Shown: one piece after another, positions 38,159 to 47,648 of the stretch
How positions within the stretch are numbered: the first letter of the stretch is position 1
Layout: the number at the start of each line of letters is the position of its first letter
DNA from: Planctomycetota bacterium
Lineage (GTDB): Bacteria; Planctomycetota; Planctomycetia; Planctomycetales; Planctomycetaceae
Length of the DNA stretch: 64,000 nucleotides
Assembly (NCBI GenBank): GCA_027623235.1
Contig: JAQBVJ010000027.1
Coordinates: forward strand, 1 to 64,000
Reading direction: 5' to 3'
Notes under the pieces: model-generated
What the model was told of the DNA's origin: nothing
The model's input: the letters and a program-made list of their open reading frames with translations, nothing else
Databases searched by the model: none
Made by a program: the position numbers and the translations under genes

Positions 38159-39109
38159 ATGTCCACAGACGCCACGCCTGCTGAAACTCCTGAGAAGCCG
38201 CCCGGTCCACTGATGACCTGGGCGCAGCTGGTCCGACTGCCGACCGTGTTTACGGCGATGGCCGACATCTTCCTCGGATATCTGCTGACGAAGCCGCAGG
38301 TTGATCTTCACACCGAGTGGATGTTTTTCGTGCTGCTCGCTGTTTCGGTCTGCCATTACTGGACCGGGATGATCATGAACGACGTCTTTGACCAGGACGT
38401 CGACGGCAGGGAACGCCCCGGCCGTCCGATTCCGTCGGGGAGGATCCCCGCGACAAAAGCGATTCGAACCGCGGTGATTCTCAACGCGGCGGGACTGGGG
38501 CTGGCGGGGATCGTTGGTGAGAAGGCGATGCTGACCGCCGCGTGTCTGACGCTCGCCATCTGGCTTTACGACGGAGTTCTCAAGTCGACTCCGCTCGCGC
38601 CGATCGCGATGGGCAGCTGCCGATTTTTCAACGTGATGCTCGGCGCCAGTTCCGGTTCGATGGAGCATCTCTGGTGCCCGCAGGTCCAGGTGGCGCTGGG
38701 ACTCGGCGTTTTCGTCTGCGGGCTGACGATCTACGCGCGGCAGGAGGCGAACGAAAGCAGCCGGCCTCAACTGACTCTCGCCACCGCCGTCGTCGCGGCC
38801 GGGCTGACGATCCTTGCCTGGTTCATCATCGACAAACAGCAGGCCCAGCTCGCCGTCCCGGAGAACGGCAACTCCGCGCTCATCCTGCTGGCGGTGATTT
38901 CCCTGACAATTTTCAGACGGCTTCTCGCCGGCATTTCGGATCCCTCGCCCGAGCGGGTTCAACTGGCGGTCAAGGTGATGCTGCTGTCCCTCGTGACGCT
39001 CGACGCCACAATCGTCCTGTTTGTGACTTCCAACCGGACCTATGCGATTCTGACTGCCGCTCTGATTATTCCCGCCCGACTCCTCGCCCGCCGAATTCCG
39101 ATGACGTGA
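38159..39109 (+). CDS. UbiA-family prenyltransferase
   Basis: Integral membrane prenyltransferase of 316 residues with about eight to nine helices. The first Asp-rich prenyl-diphosphate motif is NDVFDQDVD at residues 74-82, followed by ERPGRPIPSG. The second Asp-rich motif is weaker (LAIWLYDGVLKSTPL). The family attaches isoprenoids to aromatic acceptors (quinones, hemes, chlorophylls) or glycerol phosphates. With few clues the acceptor cannot be named. The start ATG at 38159 is chosen because the preceding frame is not protein-like. Divergent from the toroid-fold gene. Confidence 0.88.
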   Translation: MSTDATPAETPEKPPGPLMTWAQLVRLPTVFTAMADIFLGYLLTKPQVDLHTEWMFFVLLAVSVCHYWTGMIMNDVFDQDVDGRERPGRPIPSGRIPATKAIRTAVILNAAGLGLAGIVGEKAMLTAACLTLAIWLYDGVLKSTPLAPIAMGSCRFFNVMLGASSGSMEHLWCPQVQVALGLGVFVCGLTIYARQEANESSRPQLTLATAVVAAGLTILAWFIIDKQQAQLAVPENGNSALILLAVISLTIFRRLLAGISDPSPERVQLAVKVMLLSLVTLDATIVLFVTSNRTYAILTAALIIPARLLARRIPMT

Positions 39110-39228
39110 CGAGCCGGCTCGCGTCGTTGGACGGCCATGCCCAGTCCGTGTAATTTCTCTGGGTTCCCGTCTTCTCCGCTTTTTGACCGTGAGGCTTCCC
39201 GCCGAGCGGCCGAAGAAAATAGACACTC

Positions 39229-40332
39229 ATGCCTCATCTGATTCGTTATGTCATGGTCGGCGGCTTCCTCGGAGCTGGAAAGACCACCACGCTCGCTCGC
39301 CTGGCGAGCCACTACACCGCACAAGGCCTTCGTGTCGGCATCGTCACGAACGACCAGGCGGCCGACCTGGTCGACACCAACTCGCTGCGGTCCCAGGGCT
39401 TCGAAGTGGGCGAAGTGGCGGGAGCCTGCTTCTGCTGCAACTTCGACGAGCTCATATCGACGATGGAATCGCTGAGTGAGTCTCAGCGGCCGGACGTGAT
39501 TCTCGCCGAGCCTGTCGGAAGCTGCACCGACCTGGTCGCGACCGTCATTCAGCCGATCAAGAAGCTTTACGACGCGACATTTCAGATCGCTCCGTATTCG
39601 GTGATCCTGAAGCCGAGTCACGGCGGGCGAATCCTGCGCAACGAAAAGCGAGCCGGCTTTTCTCCCAAGGCCGCTTACATTCTGAAGAAGCAACTGGAAG
39701 AGGCCGACGCGATTCTCATCAACCGTTGCGACGAACTGTCCGAAGAAGAAGCGGAAGAGCTCTCGCGACTGCTGAGCGAACAGCACCCCGGCGTTCCTGT
39801 TCTGCGAGTCTCCGCGAAAACGGGAGACGGGTTTGAGGCGCTGACGCAATTCCTCGCCCAGGACGGAGACTTCGGCCGCCGCATCCTCGACATCGACTAC
39901 GACACCTACGCCGACGGCGAAGCGGAACTCGGCTGGCTCAACAGCAGTGTCCACGTGAAGGCCGAAGCGAATTTTCCGCTCGACGAACTTCTGCTGGACA
40001 TCGTCGCGCGGCTGCAGAAGAGCCTCGCCGAAATCGAAGCTGAGACGGCTCATCTGAAAACGATCGGCCTGTGGGAGGGCTTCTTCGGAGTCGCCAACCT
40101 GGTCAGCAGCGATTCCGCGGCCGAGCTTTCTCTGCCGTCCAACTGCCAGGTCCGAGACGTTGACGTCATCGTCAACGCGCGAGTCGCGTGCGACCCGGCG
40201 CAGCTGGAAGTCCTCGTCAGGGAATGTGTCGAGGCGGCTTGCGAATCTGTGTCGGCCACGGTCGAATTCCGCCAGACGCAAAGCTTCCGCCCCGGCCGGC
40301 CCGTTCCGACTCATCGAATTTCGGAAGTGTAG
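39229..40332 (+). CDS. CobW/G3E-family GTPase
   Basis: P-loop GTPase of 367 residues: Walker [11 protein letters not shown] at 11-20, metal-binding CFCC at 67-70 (the CxCC signature of CobW/COG0523 proteins), Walker B-like [13 protein letters not shown] and specificity motif INRCDEL. COG0523 proteins are metallochaperones or metal-insertase GTPases for zinc, cobalt or iron enzymes. The C-terminal part (240-367) differs from the usual CobW C-terminal domain. The following gene starts 42 bases downstream on the same strand, so the pair is probably an operon. Confidence 0.9.
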   Translation: MPHLIRYVMVGGFLGAGKTTTLARLASHYTAQGLRVGIVTNDQAADLVDTNSLRSQGFEVGEVAGACFCCNFDELISTMESLSESQRPDVILAEPVGSCTDLVATVIQPIKKLYDATFQIAPYSVILKPSHGGRILRNEKRAGFSPKAAYILKKQLEEADAILINRCDELSEEEAEELSRLLSEQHPGVPVLRVSAKTGDGFEALTQFLAQDGDFGRRILDIDYDTYADGEAELGWLNSSVHVKAEANFPLDELLLDIVARLQKSLAEIEAETAHLKTIGLWEGFFGVANLVSSDSAAELSLPSNCQVRDVDVIVNARVACDPAQLEVLVRECVEAACESVSATVEFRQTQSFRPGRPVPTHRISEV

Positions 40333-40374
40333 ATCAGCTACCCAACGCGACACCTTTGACGGATCACCTCACGA

Positions 40375-42273
40375 ATGACCGACACTGCACTTCGATTCGG
40401 CGCTCCCGCCAACGGCGCGGCCGAGGCCAGCGACGCGGACTTCATCGCCGCGGTTCACTGGCGATCGTCCAATCCGGGCATCGGCTCAGAACTCGGCGCG
40501 GACTCGGACGTCCGCGCGATCGGGATGTGCTGGAAACACCACTGCCTGTCTCTGGCCGCGCCGGACGGGCTGATGCTGCAGTTCCGCACGCTGGATGAAC
40601 TGCCGCTGGAGGAATCAGCCGGAACGTTGTCGTTGTGCCTCGCCGCACTGCGGGACCCGTCGCTCAAGAAGAATCAGAAAGCAGCGACCGCGGAACTTCT
40701 CGATGAATGGCTTGCCGGCAACGCCGAGGCACTTGTCGATCCGCTCGCCCTGCTGGCCTGTTGCGAGCTGCTTATTCTGCGTGCCGACGCGCTGCCGGCG
40801 GCGACCGTCGGGCGTCTGTGGCGAGCGACACTCTGCGCGGCGCTCGACCTTTCCGAATCGTTTGAAAAAGCGAGCGGCACGGACGACTGGGACGAACCGG
40901 CCGTCGACATCGACGACCGGCATGCCGAATGGATTTCCGGCGGCCTGGTTCCGTGGGTCTGCGGGCTGCTGTTCGATGAAGTGAAAGGGGCACCGAAGCT
41001 GGCGCGAGCCGCTCGCGCCGCGCTGCACGATCAGCTCGTGTCGATCGCCGTCGATGGCGGTTGTCCGGATGGCACGGTTCTTGACGGCCTGCCGTTTTTT
41101 CTCAGCGTGTTTCACGATGCGGTTCTTGTCGGAGAGCTTTTTGAGCGGCGACTGTGGAAGTCGCCTCCCGAACGAACCTGGACGACGCTGCTGGAAAAGT
41201 GCTCGGCTTTTGTGGCGAACGACGGACACCTGGCCATCGAGGCAGTCGATTCGAATCGCGGTGCCGGGTTGCTGGCTTCGGCCGCGGCTCTTGCCGATGA
41301 CGGTGCCGCAGTCTGGACCACACCGCTGACGAGTGTCGCTCGATCAATATCCGGCAGGAAGAAGCAGAAGAAATTGTCCGGCACGGTCGCCGGAAACTCA
41401 AAGCCAAAGAAGATTCGCAAACAGGACATCCCGTCGTGGCAGTCCGACGACGCGGACGTTGCCTGTCTGCGAACGACGTGGGACGCGGATGCCAGTCTCG
41501 CCACCGTCGCTCATCACGGCGACCTGCCGTTCCTGGAACTTGTCGCCAACGGCGTCTCTCTCTTTCGCGGTGAGTGGGGCGTGACTGTCGCGGAAGACGG
41601 CGAGTGGCTCGAATTTGAATCGGCCTGGGAAAACGTCTGCTGGTACAGCGAGCCCACCGTCGACTACTGCGAAATTCAATTTGAGTTCGAAGGCGGTCCG
41701 AGAATCTGTCGACACGTCATGCTGTCCCGTCAGCGGCAGTTCGCGATCATCTCGGACGTCTTAAGCGAGACGTCGGCGAAAGAGCTCCTGTGGGAAACCC
41801 GTCTGCCGCTCGCCGCGGGTGTCACGGTTCGCGCCGTACCCGGCACGCGCGAACACGTTTTGAAAGTCGGTTCCGAAACGGCACGCGTCTTCCCGTTGAT
41901 CCTGCCGCAGGACTCTGGCGAGGGAACGGCCGGCTCCTTTGGCGTTGTTGACGACGAGTCGGGTTCGTCGCTCGCGCTGCGGCACCCGTCGACGACCGGC
42001 GCACTCTTTGCCCCGATCGTCATCGACTGGAGTCGAGAGAACCGCAAGTCCGAGGCGGAATGGAAAAAGCTGACCATAACGACTGCCGGCGAAATCGATC
42101 CCGCCAGCTCGACGGCGTACCGACTGCAGTACGGGAAGCAGCACCTGATGCTGTACCGCTCGCTGGTCGCCACCAGGCGGTACCGCGCGATGCTCGGCTA
42201 CCAGACCGACAGCGAGACGGTCCTCGCCGATTTCAAGAACGGCGAAGTCGACGAGATCGTCATGGTCGAGTAG
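40375..42273 (+). CDS. Hypothetical protein (632 aa) paired with a CobW GTPase
   Basis: Not recognised. There is no signal peptide, so it is probably cytoplasmic. Residues 1-330 look helical, with many Leu/Ala-rich segments (LALLACCELLILRADALPA) like an alpha/alpha barrel. A basic linker (about 335-352, SGRKKQKKLSGTV) leads to a C-terminal half rich in beta strands with many aromatic and acidic residues (FESAWENVCWYSEPTVDYCE). This architecture resembles heparinase II/III-type lyases but I see no catalytic motif. Its position 42 bases after a metal-chaperone-type GTPase suggests it may be the client metalloprotein. Confidence 0.7.
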   Translation: MTDTALRFGAPANGAAEASDADFIAAVHWRSSNPGIGSELGADSDVRAIGMCWKHHCLSLAAPDGLMLQFRTLDELPLEESAGTLSLCLAALRDPSLKKNQKAATAELLDEWLAGNAEALVDPLALLACCELLILRADALPAATVGRLWRATLCAALDLSESFEKASGTDDWDEPAVDIDDRHAEWISGGLVPWVCGLLFDEVKGAPKLARAARAALHDQLVSIAVDGGCPDGTVLDGLPFFLSVFHDAVLVGELFERRLWKSPPERTWTTLLEKCSAFVANDGHLAIEAVDSNRGAGLLASAAALADDGAAVWTTPLTSVARSISGRKKQKKLSGTVAGNSKPKKIRKQDIPSWQSDDADVACLRTTWDADASLATVAHHGDLPFLELVANGVSLFRGEWGVTVAEDGEWLEFESAWENVCWYSEPTVDYCEIQFEFEGGPRICRHVMLSRQRQFAIISDVLSETSAKELLWETRLPLAAGVTVRAVPGTREHVLKVGSETARVFPLILPQDSGEGTAGSFGVVDDESGSSLALRHPSTTGALFAPIVIDWSRENRKSEAEWKKLTITTAGEIDPASSTAYRLQYGKQHLMLYRSLVATRRYRAMLGYQTDSETVLADFKNGEVDEIVMVE

Positions 42274-42353
42274 GTCAGGCACCGTCGGTCAGGTCAGGCT
42301 CCGCCGATCAATGTGGGCGCATTCGCAACAGCGGCGGCAATTCAGGCCATGTC

Positions 42354-43280
42354 TCAATGGGCGGCGATCAGCGCCGGCGCCGGCTTGGGTTTTGTCGCTT
42401 TGACTGTCAGACCTTCGCGAGCCCCGAACGCCAGCACTCGCAGGTTCTTCCTGGCGAGCCGTCGCGAAATGTCGTCGACCATCTGCGTCACCATTTCGTC
42501 GTTACTCTGCGGGTCGTGGTGGAACAGGCTGATCATGCCCGGCTCCACCTGCTCGCAAAGGTCGACGACGGTCGCGACGGAATTGTGACCCCAGCCAACT
42601 CGCTGGCGGTAAACCTGGTCGGTGTACTGACAGTCGATGACCACCAGGTGAGCGCCCTTGAAGAACTCCAGGACGGCCGGTTCGTACCGGCGCGGCGCGA
42701 GATGGTTTTTGGCGACCTCGTCTTTGTTGAGTGCAATCGAATCGAGCTCGCAGTCGGTCGCGAAGACAAAAACCGAATCCCCCGCCTCAAGCCGATACCC
42801 GAGTGCTCCGCCGGGGTGAGGCAGTTGCATGGTCTTGATTTTGACCGGCCCGATCTGAAATTCCTCGCTCGGCGTTTTGAACTTCAGTTCCGCCTGCATG
42901 GCGGAGATCTGGATCGGAAAATAATCGCCGGCCATCTGCCCGGACAGCAGCTCCTTCACGCCGCCAGCGGCACGTTCCTCGCCATAGATCGTGAACTTGT
43001 TGGACGGAATGTAAGTGCAAGTGAAAAACGGAAAGCCCTGGATGTGGTCCCAGTGAAGATGAGTGAACAGGAGCGATGCGTTGACCGGCTTGCCGGCGAA
43101 GCGATCCAGCAGAGACGAGCCGAGCTCGCGGATGCCGCTGCCCGCGTCGAACAGGATCAGCTCATCGCCGCAGCGTACTTCCACGCACGTGGTGTTACCG
43201 CCGTACTTTTCGGTCAGGCGGCCAGGCGTGGGGATCGAACCTCGCGTTCCCCAGAATGTGACCAGTAATTCGTCGCTCAT
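42354..43280 (-). CDS. MBL-fold metallo-hydrolase
   Basis: Metallo-beta-lactamase-fold protein of 308 residues. Metal-binding motif THLHWDHIQG has H74, H76, D78 and H79; the preceding LFDAGSGIREL and later LPHPGGALGY and FATDCELD segments supply further ligands. The opening VTFWGTRGSIPTPG is typical of the RNase Z/PhnP-like subgroup (phosphodiesterase-type). Converges with the 632-residue gene and precedes the FHA gene on the same strand by 77 bases in reverse order. Substrate unknown, possibly a cyclic phosphodiester. Confidence 0.9.
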   Translation of the reverse strand: MSDELLVTFWGTRGSIPTPGRLTEKYGGNTTCVEVRCGDELILFDAGSGIRELGSSLLDRFAGKPVNASLLFTHLHWDHIQGFPFFTCTYIPSNKFTIYGEERAAGGVKELLSGQMAGDYFPIQISAMQAELKFKTPSEEFQIGPVKIKTMQLPHPGGALGYRLEAGDSVFVFATDCELDSIALNKDEVAKNHLAPRRYEPAVLEFFKGAHLVVIDCQYTDQVYRQRVGWGHNSVATVVDLCEQVEPGMISLFHHDPQSNDEMVTQMVDDISRRLARKNLRVLAFGAREGLTVKATKPKPAPALIAAH

Positions 43281-43357
43281 CCGTCACTCCCGTCCGCATA
43301 ATTGAAGGTTTCCCGGAGGCCTGTTATTCGTGTGCCCGCGGCAGGTTCGGCTGGATG

Positions 43358-43762
43358 TCAGCCTTGCGGCCTGGAGTACTCAAGGATGTGGTCAAAAAGG
43401 AAAAGATTCTTCCCGACCTGAACGCTGTCTCCCCCGTGCAGTACGCAGGAAACGATCGGTACTCCGTCGACGTAGGTACCGTTGCTGCTGTTGAGATCCT
43501 CGACGATGAATCCGGTCTTCGTCGGAGTGATCTGCGCGTGCCGGCGGGAGACGCTGTCGTCCGGCAGGACGTAATCCGATTTGGGATCGTGGCCAATCAC
43601 GACCGGGGCACCGCTCACTTTGAGCTGATCTTCCGACGACGCGGCCAGAGGATTCATCACGCCAATGGTTCTCGCCCGGGTCTCGTGACGCAGAAAATCG
43701 GAAAGAACAATCTCACCGATCGTTTCGCTTTGAGACTGAAAAATGGTTTCTTCGTCTGCCAT
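43358..43762 (-). CDS. FHA-domain protein
   Basis: Small cytoplasmic phosphothreonine-binding protein of 134 residues. FHA landmarks are VIGHDPKSDYVLPDDSVSRRHAQI (shown in part: GHDPKSDY and SVSRRHAQ) and LNSSNGTYVDG, including the conserved R, S, H and N residues that bind phosphothreonine. The N-terminal 35 residues are polar and contain several Thr/Ser that could be phosphorylated (EETIFQSQSETIGE). Probably part of a Ser/Thr kinase signalling route; no kinase is in the window. Probably co-transcribed with the MBL gene downstream. Confidence 0.9.
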   Translation of the reverse strand: MADEETIFQSQSETIGEIVLSDFLRHETRARTIGVMNPLAASSEDQLKVSGAPVVIGHDPKSDYVLPDDSVSRRHAQITPTKTGFIVEDLNSSNGTYVDGVPIVSCVLHGGDSVQVGKNLFLFDHILEYSRPQG

Positions 43763-44125
43763 GGCTTGGCCTTCTGAAATCGAGCACCGAACTGCCCAAC
43801 TCGAAATACTCGTTTGAAAATACCCGAGTGAAAATACTCAACTCAGCCGATGCGGCAATCCGTACTCCGAGACCCGGATTTGCCGCGGTTCCGTCCAGTG
43901 TCCTCGCTGGAACTGTATCATGAACACCGGTTGCCCGGCACGACAAGGACGCTGCCACCTGGACGGATCGTCGCGATTCCGACGCCGGTTCAAACTGACT
44001 CCGTCTCGAGTGAGTCCGAGACCGGGACAGGAATTGCCGCATCGATCTTTGCCGGGTATCCTGGAGCCCCACAGAAGTCTGTGGTCCCGCCTCAATCTCT
44101 CCCACCTGAACCTGAGGAATCCGCC
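43763..44125. other. Divergent intergenic region with a 14-bp triplet repeat
   Basis: The downstream DUF1549 frame is open back to 43850 but this part is not protein-like, so it is treated as non-coding. It holds the tandem motif annotated at 43803-43843 and should carry promoters for both flanking genes. Confidence 0.45.
43803..43843. repeat. Three tandem ~14-bp direct repeats
   Basis: Imperfect tandem units gaaatactcgttt (43803-43815), gaaaatacccgagt (43816-43829) and gaaaatactcaact (43830-43843). They are AT-rich and sit 41 bases upstream of the FHA start codon on the minus strand, so they could be regulator-binding sites for it. Confidence 0.75.
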
Positions 44126-46246
44126 GTGCGGTTGCCTGCCCTGCTGATACTGGCGTTCGCGTTTCTGCTGCCGATGAGTCTTCGGCCAGCCTTCTCGCAG
44201 ACTGACCCCGCTTCGCTCACGGGAATCGTCATCGACGATGCCGACGCAGACCTCACGGGCGACTGGACGACCAGCGTAACCAACAAACCGTATCTGGGTG
44301 TTGGCTACATTCACGACGGAGCCGAGGGCAAAGGCGAGAAGTCGGTTCTCTTCACGTTTACGGTCCCCGAGTCCGGCAAGCGGCACGTCCTGATCGCGTA
44401 CACGCAGAATTCAAACCGGTCGAAAAAAGTTCCGATTACGATTGAGCATGCCAACGGCGAGGCACTCATCTATCTCGACGAGACAAAGCGGACCGAGCTC
44501 GGTACCGGATTCACAACAGTCGGTGAGTTCGAATTCAAAGTGGGTCAGACGGCGACGGTCGTCATCGGAACCACTGGCACGACGGAGCACGTCATCGTCG
44601 ACGGAATTCGTCTGCTGACTGCGGAAGAACTGGAGACTGCCAGGAAAAACGAAAAGACCGCACCGAAGCCGACCCCCGTCGCAGCGGGAGACAAGAAGCC
44701 GGCACCGCCACGACCAGCGCCGCCTGTCTATGTTCGAGCAGAAACGAAGGAGCCAGCAGCGGCCACCACGATCAAAAGTGCCGACGATCTGCAGAAGCTC
44801 CTGACCAAAGCCGGCGTGCCCGATGGCGAGCTCGTTGACGATGTGAAGTTTCTCCGGCGGGTTTCGCTCGACCTGGTCGGCCGACAACCGACCCTCGAAG
44901 AGTACCGAGCCTGCCTCGCGGACAAATCGCCGACTCGCCGCCAGACCACGATCGAACGGCTTCTCGCCTCACCCGACTTCGGCCGCAACCAGGCCAATTA
45001 CTGGTGCGACGTCATCGGCTCGCGGCAGCAGGAACCGCAGCTCACGTTTCACGATTACACGCCGTTCCGGGAGTGGCTGACCGAAGAATTCAACGCGGGC
45101 AAAGGCTGGGACGAGATTGCTTTTCAGATGGTCACTTCAGTCGGCACGGTGGGCGAGCGACCTCAGAGCACGTTCATCGGCTTTCACCAGGGAGATCGAA
45201 GCCGCCTCGCTGGCGAGACGACGCGTGTGTTTCTCAGTCTGAAAATCGCGTGTGCCGAGTGCCACGACCACCCGTTTGTCGATATGCCGCAGGAGCAGTT
45301 TCACGGCATGGCGGCCTTCTTCGCCCGCACGTCCGTGACGATCACTCAAAACAACAGCGACGGCATCGACATTCAACCGGCCGAAAAGGGCGAGCACAAA
45401 ATCCCCGGCAAGAAGGACGAGATTCATCCGACATTCTTCCAGGGCGATAAGATCCAGCTCGGCCTGAGCGATCTGGCCCGACGGGAACAGCTTGGCTACT
45501 GGCTCGTCAGTTCACAGAACCCGTACTTCGCGCGGTCGTTCACAAATCACGTCTGGGCGCGACTGATGGGCCGCGGTTTCTACGACCCGATCGACCACAT
45601 GGGCCAGGGCGCTCAGGCGGTCCATAGTGAGGTCCTCGACGGACTGGCCGACCACTTCGTCGCGTCCGGCTTCGATCCGCGATCGGTCTTTCGAGCCATC
45701 CTCAACACACAGACCTACCAGCAGGCCGTCCGATCAGACGACGCCAAAACCAGAAAGTTCTTTACCGGAGCGACTCCCAAAAAACTGCGAGGCGACGAAG
45801 TGTTCGACTCACTGGTCGCCGCCATTGAGTTGCCAGACGTCGAACCTCCGATCGAAAAAAAGACAGCCGCCGTGCGTTTTCCGATCCCGCCGAAAAGCAC
45901 TCGCGACCTGGTCAACGAAGCGTTCGGGTTTGACCCGTCGACTCAGGACGCCCTCATCACGCGGACGATGAACCAGGCCATGTTCCTCATCAATAATGTC
46001 CAGATCCGGCAACAGGTCGACGGCCATGAGGACAGCGAAACTGTCCTCGCCCGACTGCTCAAGGCCGAGCCTGACAACGACAAGGTCATCGACGTGCTTT
46101 ATGCCCGGGTCCTCACCCGGTTGCCCTCCGACCGCGAGCGCGAGATCGTGGCCGGCCATGTCAAAAACATCGACAGCCGCGAAGAAGCGTTTGAGGATGT
46201 CCTCTGGAGCCTCCTCAACAGCGCCGAATTCACTACCCGAAATTAA
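44126..46246 (+). CDS. Exported DUF1549/DUF1553 protein with N-terminal golvesin-like domain
   Basis: Surface protein of 706 residues. The GTG at 44126 follows a tgagga RBS and starts a signal peptide (RLPALLILAFAFLLPMSLRPAFS). Residues about 28-165 form a beta-sandwich of the golvesin/xanthan-lyase C-terminal type (GIVIDDADADLTGDWTTS). A Pro/Lys-rich linker (about 170-205) leads to DUF1549 (about 215-400, with CAECHDHPF, a CxxCH heme-type motif) and DUF1553 (about 440-705). Followed by a DUF1501 gene 30 bases on; this pair is a recurrent planctomycete operon whose function is unproven. Confidence 0.92.
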   Translation: MRLPALLILAFAFLLPMSLRPAFSQTDPASLTGIVIDDADADLTGDWTTSVTNKPYLGVGYIHDGAEGKGEKSVLFTFTVPESGKRHVLIAYTQNSNRSKKVPITIEHANGEALIYLDETKRTELGTGFTTVGEFEFKVGQTATVVIGTTGTTEHVIVDGIRLLTAEELETARKNEKTAPKPTPVAAGDKKPAPPRPAPPVYVRAETKEPAAATTIKSADDLQKLLTKAGVPDGELVDDVKFLRRVSLDLVGRQPTLEEYRACLADKSPTRRQTTIERLLASPDFGRNQANYWCDVIGSRQQEPQLTFHDYTPFREWLTEEFNAGKGWDEIAFQMVTSVGTVGERPQSTFIGFHQGDRSRLAGETTRVFLSLKIACAECHDHPFVDMPQEQFHGMAAFFARTSVTITQNNSDGIDIQPAEKGEHKIPGKKDEIHPTFFQGDKIQLGLSDLARREQLGYWLVSSQNPYFARSFTNHVWARLMGRGFYDPIDHMGQGAQAVHSEVLDGLADHFVASGFDPRSVFRAILNTQTYQQAVRSDDAKTRKFFTGATPKKLRGDEVFDSLVAAIELPDVEPPIEKKTAAVRFPIPPKSTRDLVNEAFGFDPSTQDALITRTMNQAMFLINNVQIRQQVDGHEDSETVLARLLKAEPDNDKVIDVLYARVLTRLPSDREREIVAGHVKNIDSREEAFEDVLWSLLNSAEFTTRN

Positions 46247-46250
46247 GCAG

Positions 46251-46268
46251 GGTGCGTCGCGACGCACC
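46251..46268. repeat. Perfect 18-bp palindrome
   Basis: ggtgcgtcg (46251-46259) is directly followed by its reverse complement cgacgcacc (46260-46268) with no loop. It fills the short gap between the DUF1549 stop codon and the DUF1501 start codon. It could be a REP-like element, an mRNA processing site or a protein-binding site. Confidence 0.85.
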
Positions 46269-46275
46269 AGACCCA

Positions 46276-47613
46276 ATGAACGGATCTGAAATGCCAACCC
46301 CCTTTCTGCAGGCCTGGGCCGATCGACGTGGCAATGTCCACCGCCGGGACTTCATCAAGCAGCTCTCGCTCGGAGCCGGAACTCTCGGCGCCACGCAGCT
46401 TGGCTGGCGGGACTTCTTCATCGCGCAGGCGGCGGAACTTCGCAAACAGCAGCGCAGCATGATCCTCTTGTGGATGGACGGCGGGCCAAGTCAGTTTGAG
46501 TCGTTCAATCCAAAACCGGGCTCACCCAACCAGGGTCCAACGAAGACGATCGACACAAAGCTGCCAGGCATTCAGTTCGCCGACTTCTGGCCGAACGTGG
46601 CGAAAGTCGCAGACAAGATCAGCTTCATCCGCTCGATGAGTACCGGCGAGGCCGATCACTTCCGCGCGATTAAACTGACTCGGACCGGCTACCCGATCAA
46701 CCCGACGATCGCCTATCCGACGTGGGGATCCGTCGTCGCTCACGAGCGCTACGACGCGTCGTTCGAACTGCCCTCGTTCGTCCGGATCGGCGAGCCGCGG
46801 ATCAAGCCGCGCGACGTGAACTCGGGAGTCCTCGGCGCGAAGTACGAGTCATTCAAGATCGAGCAGCCAGGCGAGCTCCCCGATGACGTCCGGCTCGGCA
46901 TGCCGACGACCGTGCTGAATCGTCGCCTCGCCCTGGCCGACGCTCTTGATGCCGAGTTCGAGAAACAGGATGCGGCCGATGTCGTGAAAGAAAAACGGGA
47001 CATCTACAACCGCACCAGCCGGTTTCTGACGAGCCCCCGCCTGAACGTTTTCGATCTGGATGGCGAGCCGGCCGCTCTCCGCGACGCCTACGGCCGAACA
47101 CGATTCGGCCAGGGATGCCTGCTGGCCAGGCGACTGGTCGAAACCGGCGTGAACTTTGTCGAGGTCTTCAGCTACGGCGACAAAAACGACGCCGGCTGGG
47201 ACACGCACGGCAACGGATTCCGGGACACTCCCAACTTGTGTGCGGAAGCGGACCCTGGCTTCGCGACGCTCGTCACGGATCTGGAGCAGCGCGGCATGCT
47301 CGAAAATACCCTCGTCGTCTGGATGGGTGAGTTCGGCCGGACTCCGAAAATCAAAAAGGACGGCGGCCGCGACCATTACGCCAAAGGCTGGATCACGGCC
47401 TTCGCCGGCGGCGGCGTCAAACCCGGCCAGGTCATCGGAGCCACCGACAAAGACGGCGTCGACGTCACCGAACGGCCGGTCGGCGTGCAGGACCTGTTCA
47501 TGACGTTCTGCCACTCGCTCGACATCAACCACGAACACGAATACGTCACCGCTGAAAACCAGCCGCTGAAGCTGGTGAAAGAAGGCGGCAAGGTGATCGA
47601 AGAGCTGTTTTAA
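46276..47613 (+). CDS. DUF1501 domain protein (operon partner of DUF1549/1553)
   Basis: Exported protein of about 445 residues with a twin-arginine-like signal (HRRDFIKQLSLGAG). The ATG at 46276 is preferred; the GTG at 46252 lies inside the palindrome and the ATG at 46291 is a third option. Family landmarks are ILLWMDGGPSQFESFNPKPG, WDTHGNGF and VWMGEFGRTPKI...GRDHY, and a terminal GKVIEELF. Alkaline-phosphatase-like fold with potential metal residues, catalytic role unproven. The gene ends just before a long palindromic hairpin. Confidence 0.92.
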   Translation: MNGSEMPTPFLQAWADRRGNVHRRDFIKQLSLGAGTLGATQLGWRDFFIAQAAELRKQQRSMILLWMDGGPSQFESFNPKPGSPNQGPTKTIDTKLPGIQFADFWPNVAKVADKISFIRSMSTGEADHFRAIKLTRTGYPINPTIAYPTWGSVVAHERYDASFELPSFVRIGEPRIKPRDVNSGVLGAKYESFKIEQPGELPDDVRLGMPTTVLNRRLALADALDAEFEKQDAADVVKEKRDIYNRTSRFLTSPRLNVFDLDGEPAALRDAYGRTRFGQGCLLARRLVETGVNFVEVFSYGDKNDAGWDTHGNGFRDTPNLCAEADPGFATLVTDLEQRGMLENTLVVWMGEFGRTPKIKKDGGRDHYAKGWITAFAGGGVKPGQVIGATDKDGVDVTERPVGVQDLFMTFCHSLDINHEHEYVTAENQPLKLVKEGGKVIEELF

Positions 47614-47648
47614 CAGCATGGCCGAATTAAGAGACGCGGCCACCTGAT

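Noticed and set aside
38081..39226. 381-codon minus-strand ORF
   Set aside because: It lies antisense to the UbiA gene and is extremely basic and low-complexity.
39040..40353. 437-codon minus-strand ORF
   Set aside because: It lies antisense to the CobW gene, which has intact Walker A and CxCC motifs; the antisense frame has no family features.
43803..43843. CRISPR array
   Set aside because: The three units are contiguous, about 14 bp and without unique spacers; no cas genes occur in the window.
43850..44125. N-terminal extension of the DUF1549/1553 gene to an ATG at 43850
   Set aside because: The extension is not protein-like and would bury the signal peptide; a GTG with a good RBS at 44126 starts the signal peptide directly.
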